The position numbers and the translations under genes were made by a program. Positions 9,158-19,922 of a stretch of 64,000 nucleotides of DNA are shown in pieces. Positions within the stretch are counted from its first letter, which is position 1; each line of letters opens with the position of its first letter. Origin of the DNA: Accumulibacter sp. (GTDB lineage: Bacteria; Pseudomonadota; Gammaproteobacteria; Burkholderiales; Rhodocyclaceae); the NCBI GenBank assembly GCA_024235695.1, contig JACKLX010000003.1, positions 1 to 64,000 of the forward strand, given 5' to 3'. The notes beneath the pieces were generated by a model that ran no database searches, was not told where the DNA came from, and saw only the letters and a list, made by a program, of their open reading frames with translations.

Positions 9158-11323
9158 ATGTCGCTCATCCGCCTTGCCCTCCTGTCGCTGTTGCTCGCGC
9201 TCGCGGCATGCAGCAGCGAGCAGAACGATCCCTACCCAAAGGCCGAACGCGGCCAGAACATCCTCTACTCGGCGTTTACCGACCGCCCGAAACATCTCGA
9301 TCCGGTGCAGTCGTACAGCGAGGACGAGATCACCTTTACGGCGCAGATCTACGAGCCGCCGCTGCAGTACCATTATCTGAAACGGCCCTACACGCTGATT
9401 CCGGCGACCAGCGAAGCGGTGCCGGTGCCGCGTTACTACGATGCGCAGGGCAAGGAGCTGCCGGCCGACGCGCCGGCCGCCGAGATCGCGCGCAGCGTTT
9501 ACGAGATTCGCATCCGTCCGGGTATCCGCTACCAACCGCACCCGGCGTTCGCCACCGACGCGGCGGGCCAGCCGGTCTATCGCGATCTCGACGCCGCGCA
9601 GCTGCGCGGTATCGACCAGATCGCCGATTTTGCCGAAACCGGCAGCCGCGAGCTGGTCGCCGACGACTACATCTATCAGATCAAGCGTCTGGCCCATCCG
9701 CACCTGCATTCGCCGATCTTCAGCATGATGGGCGAGCGGATCGTCGGCCTGCGCGAACTGGGGACGACGCTGCAGGCGGCGGCCAGGGAGTTGCCGCCGG
9801 GGACCTGGCTGGATCTCGATCGCTTCCCGCTGGAAGGAGTCAGCCGCGTCGATCGCTACACCTACCGTATCGAGTTGCGTGGCAAGTATCCGCAGTTCCC
9901 GTATTGGCTGGCGATGCCTTTCTTCGCGCCGGTGCCGCGCGAGGTGGACCGCTTCTACAGCATGCCGGGGATGGCCGAGAAGAACCTGACGCTCGACTGG
10001 TACCCGGTCGGTACCGGGCCGTTCATGCTGACCCGCAACGACCCGAACAGTCGCATGGTGCTCGAACGCAACCCGAACTTCCACGGTGAGACCTACCCCT
10101 GCGTCGGCGAGCCGGGCGACGAGGCGGCCGGCCTGCTGGCCGACTGCGGCAAGCCCCTGCCGTTCATCGACAAGGCGGTGTTCTCGCGCGAGAAGGAAGC
10201 GATCCCCTACTGGAACAAGTTCCTGCAGGGCTACTACGATGCCTCGGGGATTTCGTCGGACAGCTTTGACCAGGCGGTGCGGCTCGGTGTCGGCGGTGAC
10301 GTGCAACTGACCGACGAGATGCGCAAGAAGGGGATCCGCTTGCTGACCAGCGTCCGGCCGTCGGTCTTCTACATGGGTTTCAACATGCTCGACCCGGTGG
10401 TCGGCGGCATGACCCCGGAAGCGATCAAACTGCGCCAGGCGCTGTCGATCGCCATCGACCAGGAGGAGTTCATCTCGATCTTCATGAACGGCCGCGGCAT
10501 CGCCGCGACCAGCCCGCTGCCACCGGGGATTTTCGGTTACCTCGAAGGCGAGGCCGGCAGCAACCCGGTGGTCTACGACTGGGTCGACGGGCGGCCCCGG
10601 CGCAAGTCGATCGAGGAGGCCAAGAGACTGCTGGCAGAGGCCGGCTGGCCGAACGGCCGCAATGCCAAGACCGGCGAGCCGCTGGTGCTCAACCTCGATA
10701 CCACCAGCGGCGGCATGGGCGACAAGTCGCGTCTCGACTGGTTGACGCGGCAGTTCGCCAAGCTCGACGTCCAGCTGGTCGTCCGTTCGACCGACTTCAA
10801 CCGTTTCCAGGAGAAGATCCGCAAGGGCGCGGTGCAGCTTTACTACCTCGGCTGGAACGCCGATTATCCCGATCCCGAGAACTTCCTGTTCCTGCTCGCC
10901 GGTTCGGAGGGCAAGGTCGCGGTGGCCGGCGAGAACGCCTCGAATTACGTCAACCCGGAGTTCGACCGCCTGTTCGAGAAGATGAAGAACATGGAGAGCG
11001 ACGGCCCGCGCGGCGCCGAGCGGCTGGCGATCATCCGCCAGGCGATCGCGATCCTGCAGCACGATGCGCCGTGGATCTTCGGCTTTCATCCGAAGAGCTA
11101 CACGCTCGGCCACGACTGGTTGCACAACCGCAAGTCGACCGACGTCGGCAACAACACCCTCAAGTACCAGCGCATCGACGTCGCCAGGCGCGAGCGCCTG
11201 CGGCGCGAGTGGAACGAACCGGTGCTCTGGCCACTGCTGGCGGTCGCGCTGCTGCTGGTGGCGGTGATCCTGCCGGCGGCGATCGGCTACCGGCGTCGCG
11301 AGCGCGGCACCGGCCGCCCATGA
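9158..11323 (+). CDS. ABC transporter substrate-binding lipoprotein (peptide type)
   Basis: 721 residues from ATG 9158; the 14 codons before it lack signal features. The signal peptide ends in the lipobox LALAAC with Cys18 as the lipid anchor. The body is a family 5 extracellular solute-binding protein of the oligopeptide/dipeptide type ([71 protein letters not shown]). It is unusually long for the family (often about 540) and, oddly, ends in a hydrophobic segment (about 690-710) followed by RRRERG, a likely second membrane anchor. It begins a transporter operon with two permeases and a fused ATPase and probably delivers peptides. Confidence 0.93.
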   Translation: MSLIRLALLSLLLALAACSSEQNDPYPKAERGQNILYSAFTDRPKHLDPVQSYSEDEITFTAQIYEPPLQYHYLKRPYTLIPATSEAVPVPRYYDAQGKELPADAPAAEIARSVYEIRIRPGIRYQPHPAFATDAAGQPVYRDLDAAQLRGIDQIADFAETGSRELVADDYIYQIKRLAHPHLHSPIFSMMGERIVGLRELGTTLQAAARELPPGTWLDLDRFPLEGVSRVDRYTYRIELRGKYPQFPYWLAMPFFAPVPREVDRFYSMPGMAEKNLTLDWYPVGTGPFMLTRNDPNSRMVLERNPNFHGETYPCVGEPGDEAAGLLADCGKPLPFIDKAVFSREKEAIPYWNKFLQGYYDASGISSDSFDQAVRLGVGGDVQLTDEMRKKGIRLLTSVRPSVFYMGFNMLDPVVGGMTPEAIKLRQALSIAIDQEEFISIFMNGRGIAATSPLPPGIFGYLEGEAGSNPVVYDWVDGRPRRKSIEEAKRLLAEAGWPNGRNAKTGEPLVLNLDTTSGGMGDKSRLDWLTRQFAKLDVQLVVRSTDFNRFQEKIRKGAVQLYYLGWNADYPDPENFLFLLAGSEGKVAVAGENASNYVNPEFDRLFEKMKNMESDGPRGAERLAIIRQAIAILQHDAPWIFGFHPKSYTLGHDWLHNRKSTDVGNNTLKYQRIDVARRERLRREWNEPVLWPLLAVALLLVAVILPAAIGYRRRERGTGRP

Positions 11324-11442
11324 TTGCCTGTCCGGCCCGGGCGTCGTTCGGCGACGCTTGCCTGGCAAAGCCGCCGCGGTGTCCATCGGGCCAGGTGGCG
11401 CGAAGCGGGCGCCTGGCGCCGCTTGCGGTATAGTCGCCGACC

Positions 11443-12420
11443 ATGCTCGCCTACATCGTTCGCCGCCTGCTTTACGCCTTGCCGATCCTGATCGGCGTGA
11501 ACCTGATCACCTTTGCGCTGTTCTTCGTGGTCAACACGCCCGACGACATGGCGCGCATGCAGCTCGGCGTCAAGCGCGTCACCCCCGCAGCGATCAGCAA
11601 GTGGAAAGCCGAGCGCGGCTACGACAAGCCCTTGTTCATCAATGACTCGGTCAGCGGCAGCGCGATGTTCACCGACACCATCTTCTTCAGCAAGTCGGCG
11701 CGAATGTTCGCCGGCGATTTCGGCCGTGCCGAGGATGGCCGCGACATCGCCCGGGAGATCACCTCGCGGATGGGGCCGTCGCTGGCGATCGCCCTGCCGA
11801 CCTTTGTCCTCGGGCTGCTGGTGACCGTCTCGTTCGCGCTGATGCTGACCTTCTTCCGCGCCAGTTATCTCGACTTCTGGGGGGTCGTGCTGTGCGTCGC
11901 GATGATGTCGATCTCCGGCCTGTTCTACATCATCGGCGGCCAGTATCTGATCAGCAAGATGTGGAAGCTGGTGCCGATTTCGGGCTACAGCGACGGACTC
12001 GACGCCTGGAAGTTCGTGATCCTGCCGGTGCTGATCGGCGTCATTTCGGGCATCGGCTCGTCGACCCGCTGGTACCGCACGATCTTCCTCGAGGAGATCT
12101 CGCGCGACTACGTGCGCACCGCGCGCGCCAAGGGGCTCTCGGAACTGGTGGTGCTGTTCCGGCACGTCCTGCGCAACGCGATGATCCCGATCCTGACCGG
12201 GGTGGTGGTGGTCATCCCCCTGCTGTTCATGGGCTCGCTGCTCACCGAGTCGTTCTTCGGCATTCCCGGGCTGGGCAGCTACACCATCGATGCGATCAAT
12301 GCCCAGGACTTCGCCGTCGTCCGGGCGATGGTCTTCATCGGCTCGGTGCTGTACATCGTCGGCCTGTTGCTGACCGATCTGTCGTATACCCTCGTAGACC
12401 CGCGGATCCGTTTCAACTGA
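11443..12420 (+). CDS. ABC transporter permease, OppB/DppB type
   Basis: 325 residues with about six membrane segments (MLAYIVRRLLYALPILIGVN at the N-terminus is typical). The EAA-type cytoplasmic loop is seen as DYVRTARAKGLSELVVLFRHVLRNA, which contacts the ATPase. It has the long first periplasmic loop of family members. It lies 119 bases after the binding-protein gene and overlaps the next permease by one base (TGATG), so translation is probably coupled. It forms a heterodimeric channel with the next product. Confidence 0.95.
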   Translation: MLAYIVRRLLYALPILIGVNLITFALFFVVNTPDDMARMQLGVKRVTPAAISKWKAERGYDKPLFINDSVSGSAMFTDTIFFSKSARMFAGDFGRAEDGRDIAREITSRMGPSLAIALPTFVLGLLVTVSFALMLTFFRASYLDFWGVVLCVAMMSISGLFYIIGGQYLISKMWKLVPISGYSDGLDAWKFVILPVLIGVISGIGSSTRWYRTIFLEEISRDYVRTARAKGLSELVVLFRHVLRNAMIPILTGVVVVIPLLFMGSLLTESFFGIPGLGSYTIDAINAQDFAVVRAMVFIGSVLYIVGLLLTDLSYTLVDPRIRFN

Positions 12421-13868
12421 TGGCCTTCCTTCCGGTCATTCTCTGGTCAGACGTGCTGATCTGGCTGCTCTTCTTCGCGGCGATCGTTCTCGGCTGGCTG
12501 TCGGCGCGCAATCCGCTGTGGCGTACCGCCTGGCAGCGCGTCGGCCGCAGTCGCGCGGGAATGGCGTCGGCGACGGTACTGCTGGTTTTTGTCGCCATCG
12601 GCCTGCTCGATTCGCTGCACTTTCGGCCGCGCCTGGAAGACGACGCCGGTCAGTCAGGCAGCGCCACCGCCCGGCAGCCGGCGGCGTATGCCGTCGAAGT
12701 GCTGTCGGTGCTCGACGTGATCGCGACACCGCTACGCACGCGCAACGAGAAGACCTATTCGGAACCGCTGGCGACGCGCGCCTACGCCAAGGAGTCGATC
12801 GAATCGCGCGGCGCCGACGGTCGGCTGCAGCAAAGCCGCGATTACCCGCGCTTGCGCCACGGCGGCGCCCATCTCGGCGCCGACGAGGCCAGCCGTGACG
12901 CGGATGTCGGCCGGCGCCTGCTGCGCGCCGCCGGCATTGCGATCCTCGCCTGGTGGGCCGTCGCGGCGGCGACCGCCGCTGGCCTGGCGCGCGCCGAGGG
13001 CTGCTCGCACCGCGCGGCGTGGCGGCGGATCTGGTGCAACGAGAGCGATTTCGCGTGGAATGCGGTGCTCGCGGCGGTCGGCTGCCTGCTGCTGGTGGCG
13101 CTGCCGCTGGCCATGCTCGCCGGCCAGTACCACGTCTTCGGCACCGACAAGGTCGGTCAGGACGTCTTCTATCAGGTGCTCAAGAGTGTCCGTACGGCGC
13201 TGGTGATCGGCCTGGTGACGACGCTGGTGACCCTGCCGCTGGCGATCCTGCTCGGCGTTCTGGCCGGCTATTTCCGCGGCCTGGTGGACGACCTGATCCA
13301 GTATCTGTACACGACGCTCAGCTCGATCCCGGGGGTGTTGCTGATCGCTGCCGCCGTGCTGATGATGCAGGTGCTGATCGACAACCATCCGCAGTGGTTC
13401 GCGACTGCCGCCGAGCGCGCCGACCTGCGCCTGCTGGCGCTCTGTTTCATCCTCGGCATGACCAGCTGGACCGGGCTGTGCCGCTTGCTGCGCGGCGAGA
13501 CGCTGAAACTGCGCGAGCTCGAATACATCCAGGCCGCGCAGGCCTTCGGAGTGGCCGATCTGCGCATCATCGGCCGGCACATCCTGCCCAACCTGATGCA
13601 CATCGTGATCATCGCCCTGGTGATGGACTTCTCGAGTCTGGTGCTCGCCGAGGCGGTGCTGTCCTACGTCGGCATCGGCGTCGATCCGACGATGATCAGC
13701 TTCGGCACGATGATCAACAATGCGCGCATGGAGCTGGCCCGCGAACCGGCGGTCTGGTGGTCGCTGAGCGCCGCTTTCGTGTTCATGTTCACCCTGGTGC
13801 TGGCGGCCAACCTGCTCGCCGACGCCGTTCGCGACGCCTTCGATCCGCGCATGGCGGGGGCGGCATGA
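12420..13868 (+). CDS. ABC transporter permease, OppC/DppC type, extended N-terminus
   Basis: 482 residues, longer than ordinary OppC (about 300). An extra N-terminal membrane segment (about 5-25) and another near 45-62 precede a polar stretch of about 110 residues ([10 protein letters not shown] to ASRDADVG). The usual permease core then has about six segments and the EAA loop [28 protein letters not shown]. The C-terminus ends [14 protein letters not shown], typical of OppC. The long insertion resembles YejE-type permeases. Start ATG 12420 overlaps the upstream stop, and the end overlaps the next start as ATGA. Confidence 0.93.
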   Translation: MAFLPVILWSDVLIWLLFFAAIVLGWLSARNPLWRTAWQRVGRSRAGMASATVLLVFVAIGLLDSLHFRPRLEDDAGQSGSATARQPAAYAVEVLSVLDVIATPLRTRNEKTYSEPLATRAYAKESIESRGADGRLQQSRDYPRLRHGGAHLGADEASRDADVGRRLLRAAGIAILAWWAVAAATAAGLARAEGCSHRAAWRRIWCNESDFAWNAVLAAVGCLLLVALPLAMLAGQYHVFGTDKVGQDVFYQVLKSVRTALVIGLVTTLVTLPLAILLGVLAGYFRGLVDDLIQYLYTTLSSIPGVLLIAAAVLMMQVLIDNHPQWFATAAERADLRLLALCFILGMTSWTGLCRLLRGETLKLRELEYIQAAQAFGVADLRIIGRHILPNLMHIVIIALVMDFSSLVLAEAVLSYVGIGVDPTMISFGTMINNARMELAREPAVWWSLSAAFVFMFTLVLAANLLADAVRDAFDPRMAGAA

Positions 13869-15892
13869 GCGACGGCATGGCGAGCACGGTGAGCGACGGG
13901 ATGCTGCTCGCGGTGCGCGATCTGCGGATCGCATTCGTCAGCGGCCGTTCACTGCTGGCGGCGGTCGACGGCGTCGATTTCGAGGTTGCGGCCGGCGAGA
14001 CGCTGGCGCTGCTCGGCGAGTCGGGTTGCGGCAAGTCGGCGACCGCGCTCGGTTTGCTGCGCTTGCTGCCGGCTGCCGGGCGGATTCCCGGCGGCGAGGT
14101 GCGTTTCGCCGGCCGTGACCTGCTGGCGCTGCCGGAAGCCGAGATGCGCGGCGTTCGCGGCGGCGGCATGGCGATGATCTTCCAGGAGCCGGCGACCAGC
14201 CTCAATCCGGTGCTTACCGTCGGTCACCAGCTCGGCGAGGTGCTCGAGCGCCATTGTCGGCTGGTCGGGCAGGCGGCGCGCCAGCGTTCGCTGGAGCTGC
14301 TGGCCGCGGTCGGTATCGCCGACCCCGAGCGGCGCCTCGGCGAGTATCCCTTCCAGCTCTCCGGCGGCATGAAGCAGCGCGTGATGATCGCCGTCGCACT
14401 GGCCGGAAATCCGCGTCTGTTGATCGCCGACGAGCCGACAACGGCGCTCGACGTGACCATTCAGGCGCAGATTCTCGAACTGCTCCGCCAGCTGCAGGGC
14501 GAACGCGCGATGGGCATGTTGCTGATTACCCACGACCTCGGCGTCGTCGCGCAGATGGCGACGCGTGTCGCGGTGATGTACGCCGGTCAGATTGTCGAAG
14601 AGGCGCCGCGCGAGGTGTTCTTTTCGGCCGCCCGCCACCCCTACACGGCGAAGCTGTTTGCCGCGCTGCCCGATCTCGAGCGCCGCGGCGGCCGGCTGGA
14701 AACGATTCCGGGACAGGTGCCGTCACTCGCCGCGATGCCGAGCGGCTGCCGTTTCGCGAGCCGCTGCGAGCACGCCTGGGAGCTCTGTCGCCAGCAGGCG
14801 CCGGTCTGGCGGCAGGTCGCCATCGGTCATCGGCTGCGTTGCCATCTCGATCGCCTGCCGGACACGCGCGCGGGCGCGCTGGCGGCGACGCCAGGGCTTG
14901 CCGGCACGACCGCGCCGACGTCCGAGGCGCCTTTGCTCAGGGTCGACGATCTGCGCGTCCATTTCCCGATCCGCCACGGTGTCCTGCAGCGCACCGTCGG
15001 TCACGTGCGGGCGGTCGACGGCGTCTCGCTCGAACTGGCGCGCGGCCGGACGCTGGCGCTGGTCGGCGAATCGGGTTGTGGCAAGACGACGGTCGGCAAG
15101 GCGATCCTGCAGCTGATTGCCGCCAGTAGAGGCTCGGTGCGCCTGCTCGGACAGGAACTTGGCGGCCTGGCGCGCGGCGCCCGGCGACCACTTCGCCGGC
15201 GCATGCAGATGATCTTTCAGGATCCCTTCGCGTCGCTCAATCCGCGGATGTCGGTTGGCGAGATCATCGGCGAGGGGATCAGCGCGCTGCGCATCGATAT
15301 TCAGCGGCAGGGCAGGGCGGCGGCGATCGCCGCGGTGCTGCAGCAGGTCGGTCTCGAGGCCGCTGCCGCCGGGCGCTACCCGCACGAATTCTCGGGCGGT
15401 CAGCGGCAGCGGATTGCCATCGCCCGTGCGCTGGCAGTGCAGCCGGACCTGGTGATCTGCGACGAGCCGACCTCGGCCCTCGACGTCTCGGTGCAGGCGC
15501 AGATTCTCAACCTGCTCGGCAGCCTGCAGGCCGATCTCGGGCTGGCCTACCTGTTCATCACCCACAACTTCGCGGTGGTCGACCATCTGGCGCACGAGGT
15601 GGCGGTGATGTATCTGGGTCGAATCGTCGAGCGTGGTACGGTCGATGACGTTCTGCGTTCGCCGCAGCATCCGTACACGCGAGCCTTGCTGTCAGCGGTC
15701 CCCAGCGCTCGTCTCGAGACGCAGCCGGAGTTCATCCGTTTGCCTGGTGAGACGCCGTCGCCGTCGAAGCCACCGAGCGGTTGCCATTTCCATCCGCGTT
15801 GCCGGCAGGCCAGCGCGACCTGCCACGATCGCTATCCCGAAACGACGGCGCTGTCGGCGACGCACAGCGTCCGTTGCCACCTGTATCCTTAG
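13865..15892 (+). CDS. Fused double ABC ATPase (OppD-OppF type)
   Basis: 675 residues with two nucleotide-binding domains that power the transporter. The first has Walker [11 protein letters not shown], signature LSGGMKQR and Walker [13 protein letters not shown]. The second has [19 protein letters not shown] and [11 protein letters not shown]. Each domain ends with the oligopeptide-transporter tail ([30 protein letters not shown]), whose Cys residues may bind an iron-sulfur cluster. The fusion means no partner ATPase is needed. The start overlaps the permease by ATGA. The gene is the last in the operon and ends 25 bases before the convergent transglycosylase gene. Confidence 0.95.
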   Translation: MSDGMASTVSDGMLLAVRDLRIAFVSGRSLLAAVDGVDFEVAAGETLALLGESGCGKSATALGLLRLLPAAGRIPGGEVRFAGRDLLALPEAEMRGVRGGGMAMIFQEPATSLNPVLTVGHQLGEVLERHCRLVGQAARQRSLELLAAVGIADPERRLGEYPFQLSGGMKQRVMIAVALAGNPRLLIADEPTTALDVTIQAQILELLRQLQGERAMGMLLITHDLGVVAQMATRVAVMYAGQIVEEAPREVFFSAARHPYTAKLFAALPDLERRGGRLETIPGQVPSLAAMPSGCRFASRCEHAWELCRQQAPVWRQVAIGHRLRCHLDRLPDTRAGALAATPGLAGTTAPTSEAPLLRVDDLRVHFPIRHGVLQRTVGHVRAVDGVSLELARGRTLALVGESGCGKTTVGKAILQLIAASRGSVRLLGQELGGLARGARRPLRRRMQMIFQDPFASLNPRMSVGEIIGEGISALRIDIQRQGRAAAIAAVLQQVGLEAAAAGRYPHEFSGGQRQRIAIARALAVQPDLVICDEPTSALDVSVQAQILNLLGSLQADLGLAYLFITHNFAVVDHLAHEVAVMYLGRIVERGTVDDVLRSPQHPYTRALLSAVPSARLETQPEFIRLPGETPSPSKPPSGCHFHPRCRQASATCHDRYPETTALSATHSVRCHLYP

Positions 15893-15917
15893 GCGCCAAG
15901 GCTTGCCGGCGCGAGTT

Positions 15918-17933
15918 CTAGAGGGTGGCGCCCTGCTGCACCTGCTGGATGGTCAGTACCAGGCCAGGCTTGATGGCGGTGGCCGGAATGCGGTTCCAGC
16001 GCAGAAGATCGTCCTTGTCGACCTTGAACTGCCTGGCGATCGACAGCAGCGTGTCGCCGCGACGAATCGTGTACCGGGCCAGCTTGGTGGGCTGGGGTTT
16101 GCTGGCGGTTGGGCCGGTCTGCTGGCCCGGCGTGAAGTTGACCTTGGCGACGTTGCTGCGGAGTTCCGCCGTCGCGTCGCGTGGTTTTCCGCTCTCGGCG
16201 GGCTCGCTGTGCGCCGCCGCCACTGGCTTGCCGGCCGCGGCTGGCGCGCCTACCGCCAGCTTGCTGCCCGAGGTGACGTGATCGGAACGCAGCTTGTTGA
16301 GCTGTTTGAGTTCGGCGACGCTCATGTCGTAGCGCTGGGCGATGCTGAACAGCGTGTCACCCTTGCGCACGGTGTGGGTACGCGTGCCCGCTTTCGCTGT
16401 GGTTTCGGGTCGCGCTGCGGCCGCCGCAGGCTTGCCGTCGTTTTCCGCCAGGACGGCACGCGCTGTCGTGCTCGGCGCCGGTGCGTTCACCGTCAGCCGG
16501 GTGCCGTGACCGACACGATCGGAGCGCAGCTTGTTGAGTTGCTTGAGTTCCGCCAGGCTCATTCCGTAGCGCTGCGCGACGGCAGTCAGCGTTTCACCCT
16601 TGCGCACGGTGTGCGTGTGCGGACGAGTGGCTGGCGCCGGCGCTGGTTCCGCCTGCGCGAGACGCAGCGGCTCGCTGCTCGCCGGCGGTTCGGGCACCAG
16701 GGCCGCGTCAGCGGGCTCGGCGCCATCCTGTCCGGCAACCAGCAGCGTTTCTCCCGATGCGACCCGCTTGCGGCCCTGGATGCCATTGGCCGCCTTGAGG
16801 CCGGCTACGGTCATGCCGAAACGCGGCGCGATCTGCTCGAGTTTTTCGCCGGGCTGCAAGGTGTAGGCCTGCCACGACGACAGCGGCTTGTCGCTCTCCT
16901 CGTGCGCTTCCAGGTTGTGGTTGAAGGTCTCGACCTTGTCGGCCGGGATCACCAGCGGCGTCTCGGACTTGATCACCGGGCGATTGTGCGCCGGGTTGAG
17001 CGCGACGAACTCCTGGACCGGCATTTCGGCCAGTTTGGCGGCCAGTTTGACGTCGATATTGGCGGTCTTGGTGACCGTCGCGAAGTAGGGCCGGTTGGGA
17101 ACGCCACTGATGCCAAGGCTGGCAAGGATGTTGGGGTTGCTGAAGATGTTTTTCAGGGCCTGCAGTTTGGGGACGTAATTGCGCGTCTCCTCGGGCATCT
17201 TCAGGCTCAGGTAATCGGTCGGCAGGCCCTGCGCCTCGTTCTTCTTGATCGCCCGACCGACGGCTCCTTCGCCCCAGTTGTACGAGGCGAGCGCCAGGTG
17301 CCAGTCGCCGTGCAGTTCGTAGATGTATTGCAGGTAGTCGAGCGCGGCGCCGGTCGAGGCGACGATGTCGCGCCGCTCGTCCACCCACCAGTTCTGTTCG
17401 AGCTTGTACTGCTTGCCGGTGGCGGGGACGAACTGCCACAGGCCGGAAGCGTGGCTGCGCGAGTAGGCGGTGGGGTTGTAGGCGCTTTCAACCATCGGCA
17501 GCAGCGCCAGTTCCATCGGCATGCCGCGTTTTTCGAGTTCGCCGACGATGTAGTGCAGGTAGCGGCTGCTGCGGTCGACCATCCGGCGCAGGTAATCCGG
17601 GCGATTCGAGTACCACTGCTGGTGATGGAGGACGAGCGAGTTGCTGATGTTGGGCATCGAGAAGCCGCGCCGCAAGTGCTGGAAGATCTCCTCGGTCTCG
17701 GAGGTCAGGTCGATGGTCTCGGGCAACTGTGCGGGTGCCGCGACTTCGACCACCGGCAAGGGGCCATCGGTTCCCACCGGCTTTGCCGGGGCTTCGCTCG
17801 CCGTGGCTGGCGGCGAAGCAGTCGTTTGCAGGAGTGAAGGGCTTGAATGAGGTTCTGGTGTCGCTGCTTCGTCGGACCAGGTGGTACCGCAGACAAGAGA
17901 AAAAGCGAGTGCGAATGCGATTCGTGGCGTCAT
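15918..17933 (-). CDS. mltD: Membrane-bound lytic murein transglycosylase D with four LysM repeats
   Basis: 671 residues. A signal peptide is followed by a Pro/Ala-rich stretch, then a soluble lytic transglycosylase domain at about 100-260 with catalytic Glu149 in LLPMVESAYNPTAYS and LWQFVPATGKQYKL. Four LysM-like segments follow at about 356-400, 440-483, 520-563 and 619-663 (for example HTVRKGETLTAVAQRYGMS). The middle two are nearly identical and separated by Ala/Pro linkers. The enzyme cleaves peptidoglycan glycan strands to anhydro products, and the LysM domains hold it to the sacculus. It is longer than E. coli MltD (about 450 residues, two LysM). No lipobox is visible; the signal region ends near VCGTTWSDEA. 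Confidence 0.94.
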   Translation of the reverse strand: MTPRIAFALAFSLVCGTTWSDEAATPEPHSSPSLLQTTASPPATASEAPAKPVGTDGPLPVVEVAAPAQLPETIDLTSETEEIFQHLRRGFSMPNISNSLVLHHQQWYSNRPDYLRRMVDRSSRYLHYIVGELEKRGMPMELALLPMVESAYNPTAYSRSHASGLWQFVPATGKQYKLEQNWWVDERRDIVASTGAALDYLQYIYELHGDWHLALASYNWGEGAVGRAIKKNEAQGLPTDYLSLKMPEETRNYVPKLQALKNIFSNPNILASLGISGVPNRPYFATVTKTANIDVKLAAKLAEMPVQEFVALNPAHNRPVIKSETPLVIPADKVETFNHNLEAHEESDKPLSSWQAYTLQPGEKLEQIAPRFGMTVAGLKAANGIQGRKRVASGETLLVAGQDGAEPADAALVPEPPASSEPLRLAQAEPAPAPATRPHTHTVRKGETLTAVAQRYGMSLAELKQLNKLRSDRVGHGTRLTVNAPAPSTTARAVLAENDGKPAAAAARPETTAKAGTRTHTVRKGDTLFSIAQRYDMSVAELKQLNKLRSDHVTSGSKLAVGAPAAAGKPVAAAHSEPAESGKPRDATAELRSNVAKVNFTPGQQTGPTASKPQPTKLARYTIRRGDTLLSIARQFKVDKDDLLRWNRIPATAIKPGLVLTIQQVQQGATL

Positions 17934-18159
17934 CCGTAGGTCCTGTTCCCGTTCTCCGGCCGCTGCCAGCTCATCCCGACGGGTCGGTTCGCGTGGTCGA
18001 ATTGCCAGACTACAAGCCGATGATTATAGAACAATCACGCGCTCAGCGTGGGTATCAATTGCGCGCCAGAGGGCGATGTCGCCGCGACCGCGAACTTCCT
18101 GGCGGCGGACGCGCCCCGGCCGGGTGCCTGCTCGGCGGACGACTGCGGCTGACCCATAA

Positions 18160-18192
18160 AGCACAAAGCCCAGTCTGGCTGGGCTTTGTGCT
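18160..18192 (-). terminator. Intrinsic terminator after tRNA-Asp
   Basis: A perfect 14-base-pair inverted repeat, AGCACAAAGCCCAG (18160-18173) with its complement at 18179-18192, and a five-base loop. On the minus strand it is followed by TTTATGGG, a short U-rich stretch. It lies 10 bases downstream of the tRNA on the transcribed strand. Confidence 0.8.
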
Positions 18193-18201
18193 GCAAATCG
18201 C

Positions 18202-18278
18202 TGGCGGAGTGGACGGGACTCGAACCCGCGACCCCCGGCGTGACAGGCCGGTATTCTAACCAACTGAACTACCACTCC
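18202..18278 (-). tRNA. tRNA-Asp (GTC)
   Basis: 77 bases including an encoded CCA. The 5' end GGAGTGG pairs with CCACTCC before G and CCA. The anticodon loop CTGTCAC gives GTC for Asp, flanked by CCGGC/GCCGG. The T loop GGTTCGAGTCC is canonical. It is followed by a perfect terminator hairpin and preceded by a strong -10. Confidence 0.97.
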
Positions 18279-18352
18279 GTTTTTCGGTGTTGCCGTGTTT
18301 CCGTGCCTTGCCGCTGCGGCCGGCGCCGGGCTTGCCAGCAAAGAAGCTGCGC

Positions 18353-18380
18353 ATTATAGCGGATTTCAAACCGCAAGCAA
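18353..18380 (-). promoter_or_regulatory. Promoter for tRNA-Asp
   Basis: On the minus strand TTGCTT (18375-18380) and a perfect TATAAT (18353-18358) are separated by 16 bases. The tRNA begins about 75 bases downstream, so a short leader would be removed by processing. Confidence 0.6.
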
Positions 18381-18482
18381 GAGCACGGCGAGCAAAAACG
18401 ATGCCCTCGGGTGGCCGGATCGCCGGCCGTTGCCGCGGTGTCCCGCGCGCCTTCTTGCCGGCGCTTCGACGGCCGGTGACGA

Positions 18483-19922
18483 TCAGCGGATGGCGCCGAG
18501 CAGGGCGTCGATGTTCGGCCGCGCCTCCTGCAGATGCCGCAGGCAGTCGTGCCAGTGCCGCTGTGCCAGTCCAAGGGTGTCGAGCAGCGCGTTTCGCTCG
18601 GCGTCGTGCTCGGCAGGCGCCTGCCGGTCGCCTGGCACGGCGTACGCTGCCTGATCGGCGAGTCCGATCAGCGCACAGAAGCGACGCTCGTCGCCGGCGG
18701 CCTCGGGGTGATGATGGTGGGCGATCGCGGCGACGTATTTCGCCGGCAGGTCCCAGCGCTCGGCGACCATCTCGCCGACTTCGGGATGGGTGAATTCGTA
18801 CAGCGTTCGCTCGGCTTCCAGGCTGCTCATCGCCGCGCTGCCACGGCGCAGTTCCAGCACCTGATGGTAACCGGGCGTTGCCTGGACGGCAAAGATCAGT
18901 TTGCCGATATCGTGCAGGATGCCGGCCATGAACGCCTCGTCCGGCGAGCAACCCACCTGCGGCGAAAGGAAGCGCGCCGCGGTTGCGGTGGCGATCGAGT
19001 GCTTCCAGAAATCCGGCAGGTTCAGACGCTCGGTACGGAAGGCGTCGAAAGCGCCAACCGAGATGATCATTCCCTGGACGTTGGTAAAGCCGAGCACCCG
19101 CACCGCTTCGGCGATCGTCTTGACGCGCCGCGAGTAACCGAAGAAGGCCGAGTTGGCGACGCGCAGGATCTTGGCCGAGATCGCCGGGTCGTTGACGATC
19201 ACCCGCTCGACGGCGCGGCCGTCGCTGTTCGGATTCTGCAGTACCTTCAGCGCCTGGACGACGATCGTCGGCAGGGTCGGAATCTCGTAGAGATCGACCG
19301 GCGTGAAGCGCGCCATCGGCGCCGCCGTCTGCTTGCCGCCGCCGGAGGTGTCGGCCAGCTCGCAGAGGTCTGGCGACAGACCGGGATGGATCAGCTGGAA
19401 GACGTGCAGCGGGTGTGGCAGGTCGCGCAGGCGAAGCATGCCGGTGTCGCGCAGGCTGGTGCCGGCCGGCAGCGATTCGCGCAGCAGTGCCTCGGTCGTC
19501 GACGAAAGCAGCGTCTGCCCGCCAAGGGTGACCGCCAGCAGGCGCGCACAGCGATTGACCGTGGTGCCGAAGTAGTCGCCAAGGCTCAGATACGCCGGGC
19601 CGGTGTGCAGGGCGACGCGTACCCGCAGGCCCTGCCGGGTCGGCCATCGCTCGCCAGCGAGGCTGGCCTGAATCTGCGCGGCGGCGTTCAGGGCCTCGGC
19701 GGCATCGTCGAAAGTGACGCAGAAAGCGTCACCGACGGTCTTGAAGACGTAACCGTGGTGCGCTTCGATGGCTGCGGAAAGCAGCGCATTGTGGCGCTGC
19801 AGGGCGACGCGCATCGCCGCGGATTCGGTTTCCCAGAGACCTGTCGATCCTTCGATGTCGGTAAACAGGAAGGTGGCCGTGATCAGCGACGCGTCACCCA
19901 GGATGATATCTGCCGTAGCCAT
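18483..19922 (-). CDS. Adenylate cyclase (class III) fused to HDOD domain
   Basis: 479 residues from ATG 19922 (MATADIILG). Residues about 12-190 form a class III nucleotide cyclase. Metal-binding Asp22 sits in FTDIEGST and Asp65 in KTVGDAF; Lys61 is the adenine-selecting residue, and Asn123/Arg127 in VNRCARL fit the transition state. All key residues are present, so ATP-to-cAMP activity is likely. From about 210 an HDOD domain follows (LPTIVVQALKVLQNP, ANSAFFGYSRRV, LHDIGKLIFA), including an intact HD pair. The fusion links cyclic nucleotide production to an HDOD output module, which is unusual. It is monocistronic as far as seen, and no membrane segment was found. Confidence 0.88.
   Translation of the reverse strand: MATADIILGDASLITATFLFTDIEGSTGLWETESAAMRVALQRHNALLSAAIEAHHGYVFKTVGDAFCVTFDDAAEALNAAAQIQASLAGERWPTRQGLRVRVALHTGPAYLSLGDYFGTTVNRCARLLAVTLGGQTLLSSTTEALLRESLPAGTSLRDTGMLRLRDLPHPLHVFQLIHPGLSPDLCELADTSGGGKQTAAPMARFTPVDLYEIPTLPTIVVQALKVLQNPNSDGRAVERVIVNDPAISAKILRVANSAFFGYSRRVKTIAEAVRVLGFTNVQGMIISVGAFDAFRTERLNLPDFWKHSIATATAARFLSPQVGCSPDEAFMAGILHDIGKLIFAVQATPGYHQVLELRRGSAAMSSLEAERTLYEFTHPEVGEMVAERWDLPAKYVAAIAHHHHPEAAGDERRFCALIGLADQAAYAVPGDRQAPAEHDAERNALLDTLGLAQRHWHDCLRHLQEARPNIDALLGAIR

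Noticed and set aside
8849-11386. Long antisense frame of 845 codons opposite the substrate-binding gene
   Set aside because: High GC makes antisense frames long. The plus strand encodes a clear family 5 binding protein, and the antisense product has no family pattern and many His and Arg runs.
15633-17837. Long plus-strand frame opposite mltD
   Set aside because: It runs over both oppF-like and mltD regions and lacks conserved motifs; mltD is certain.
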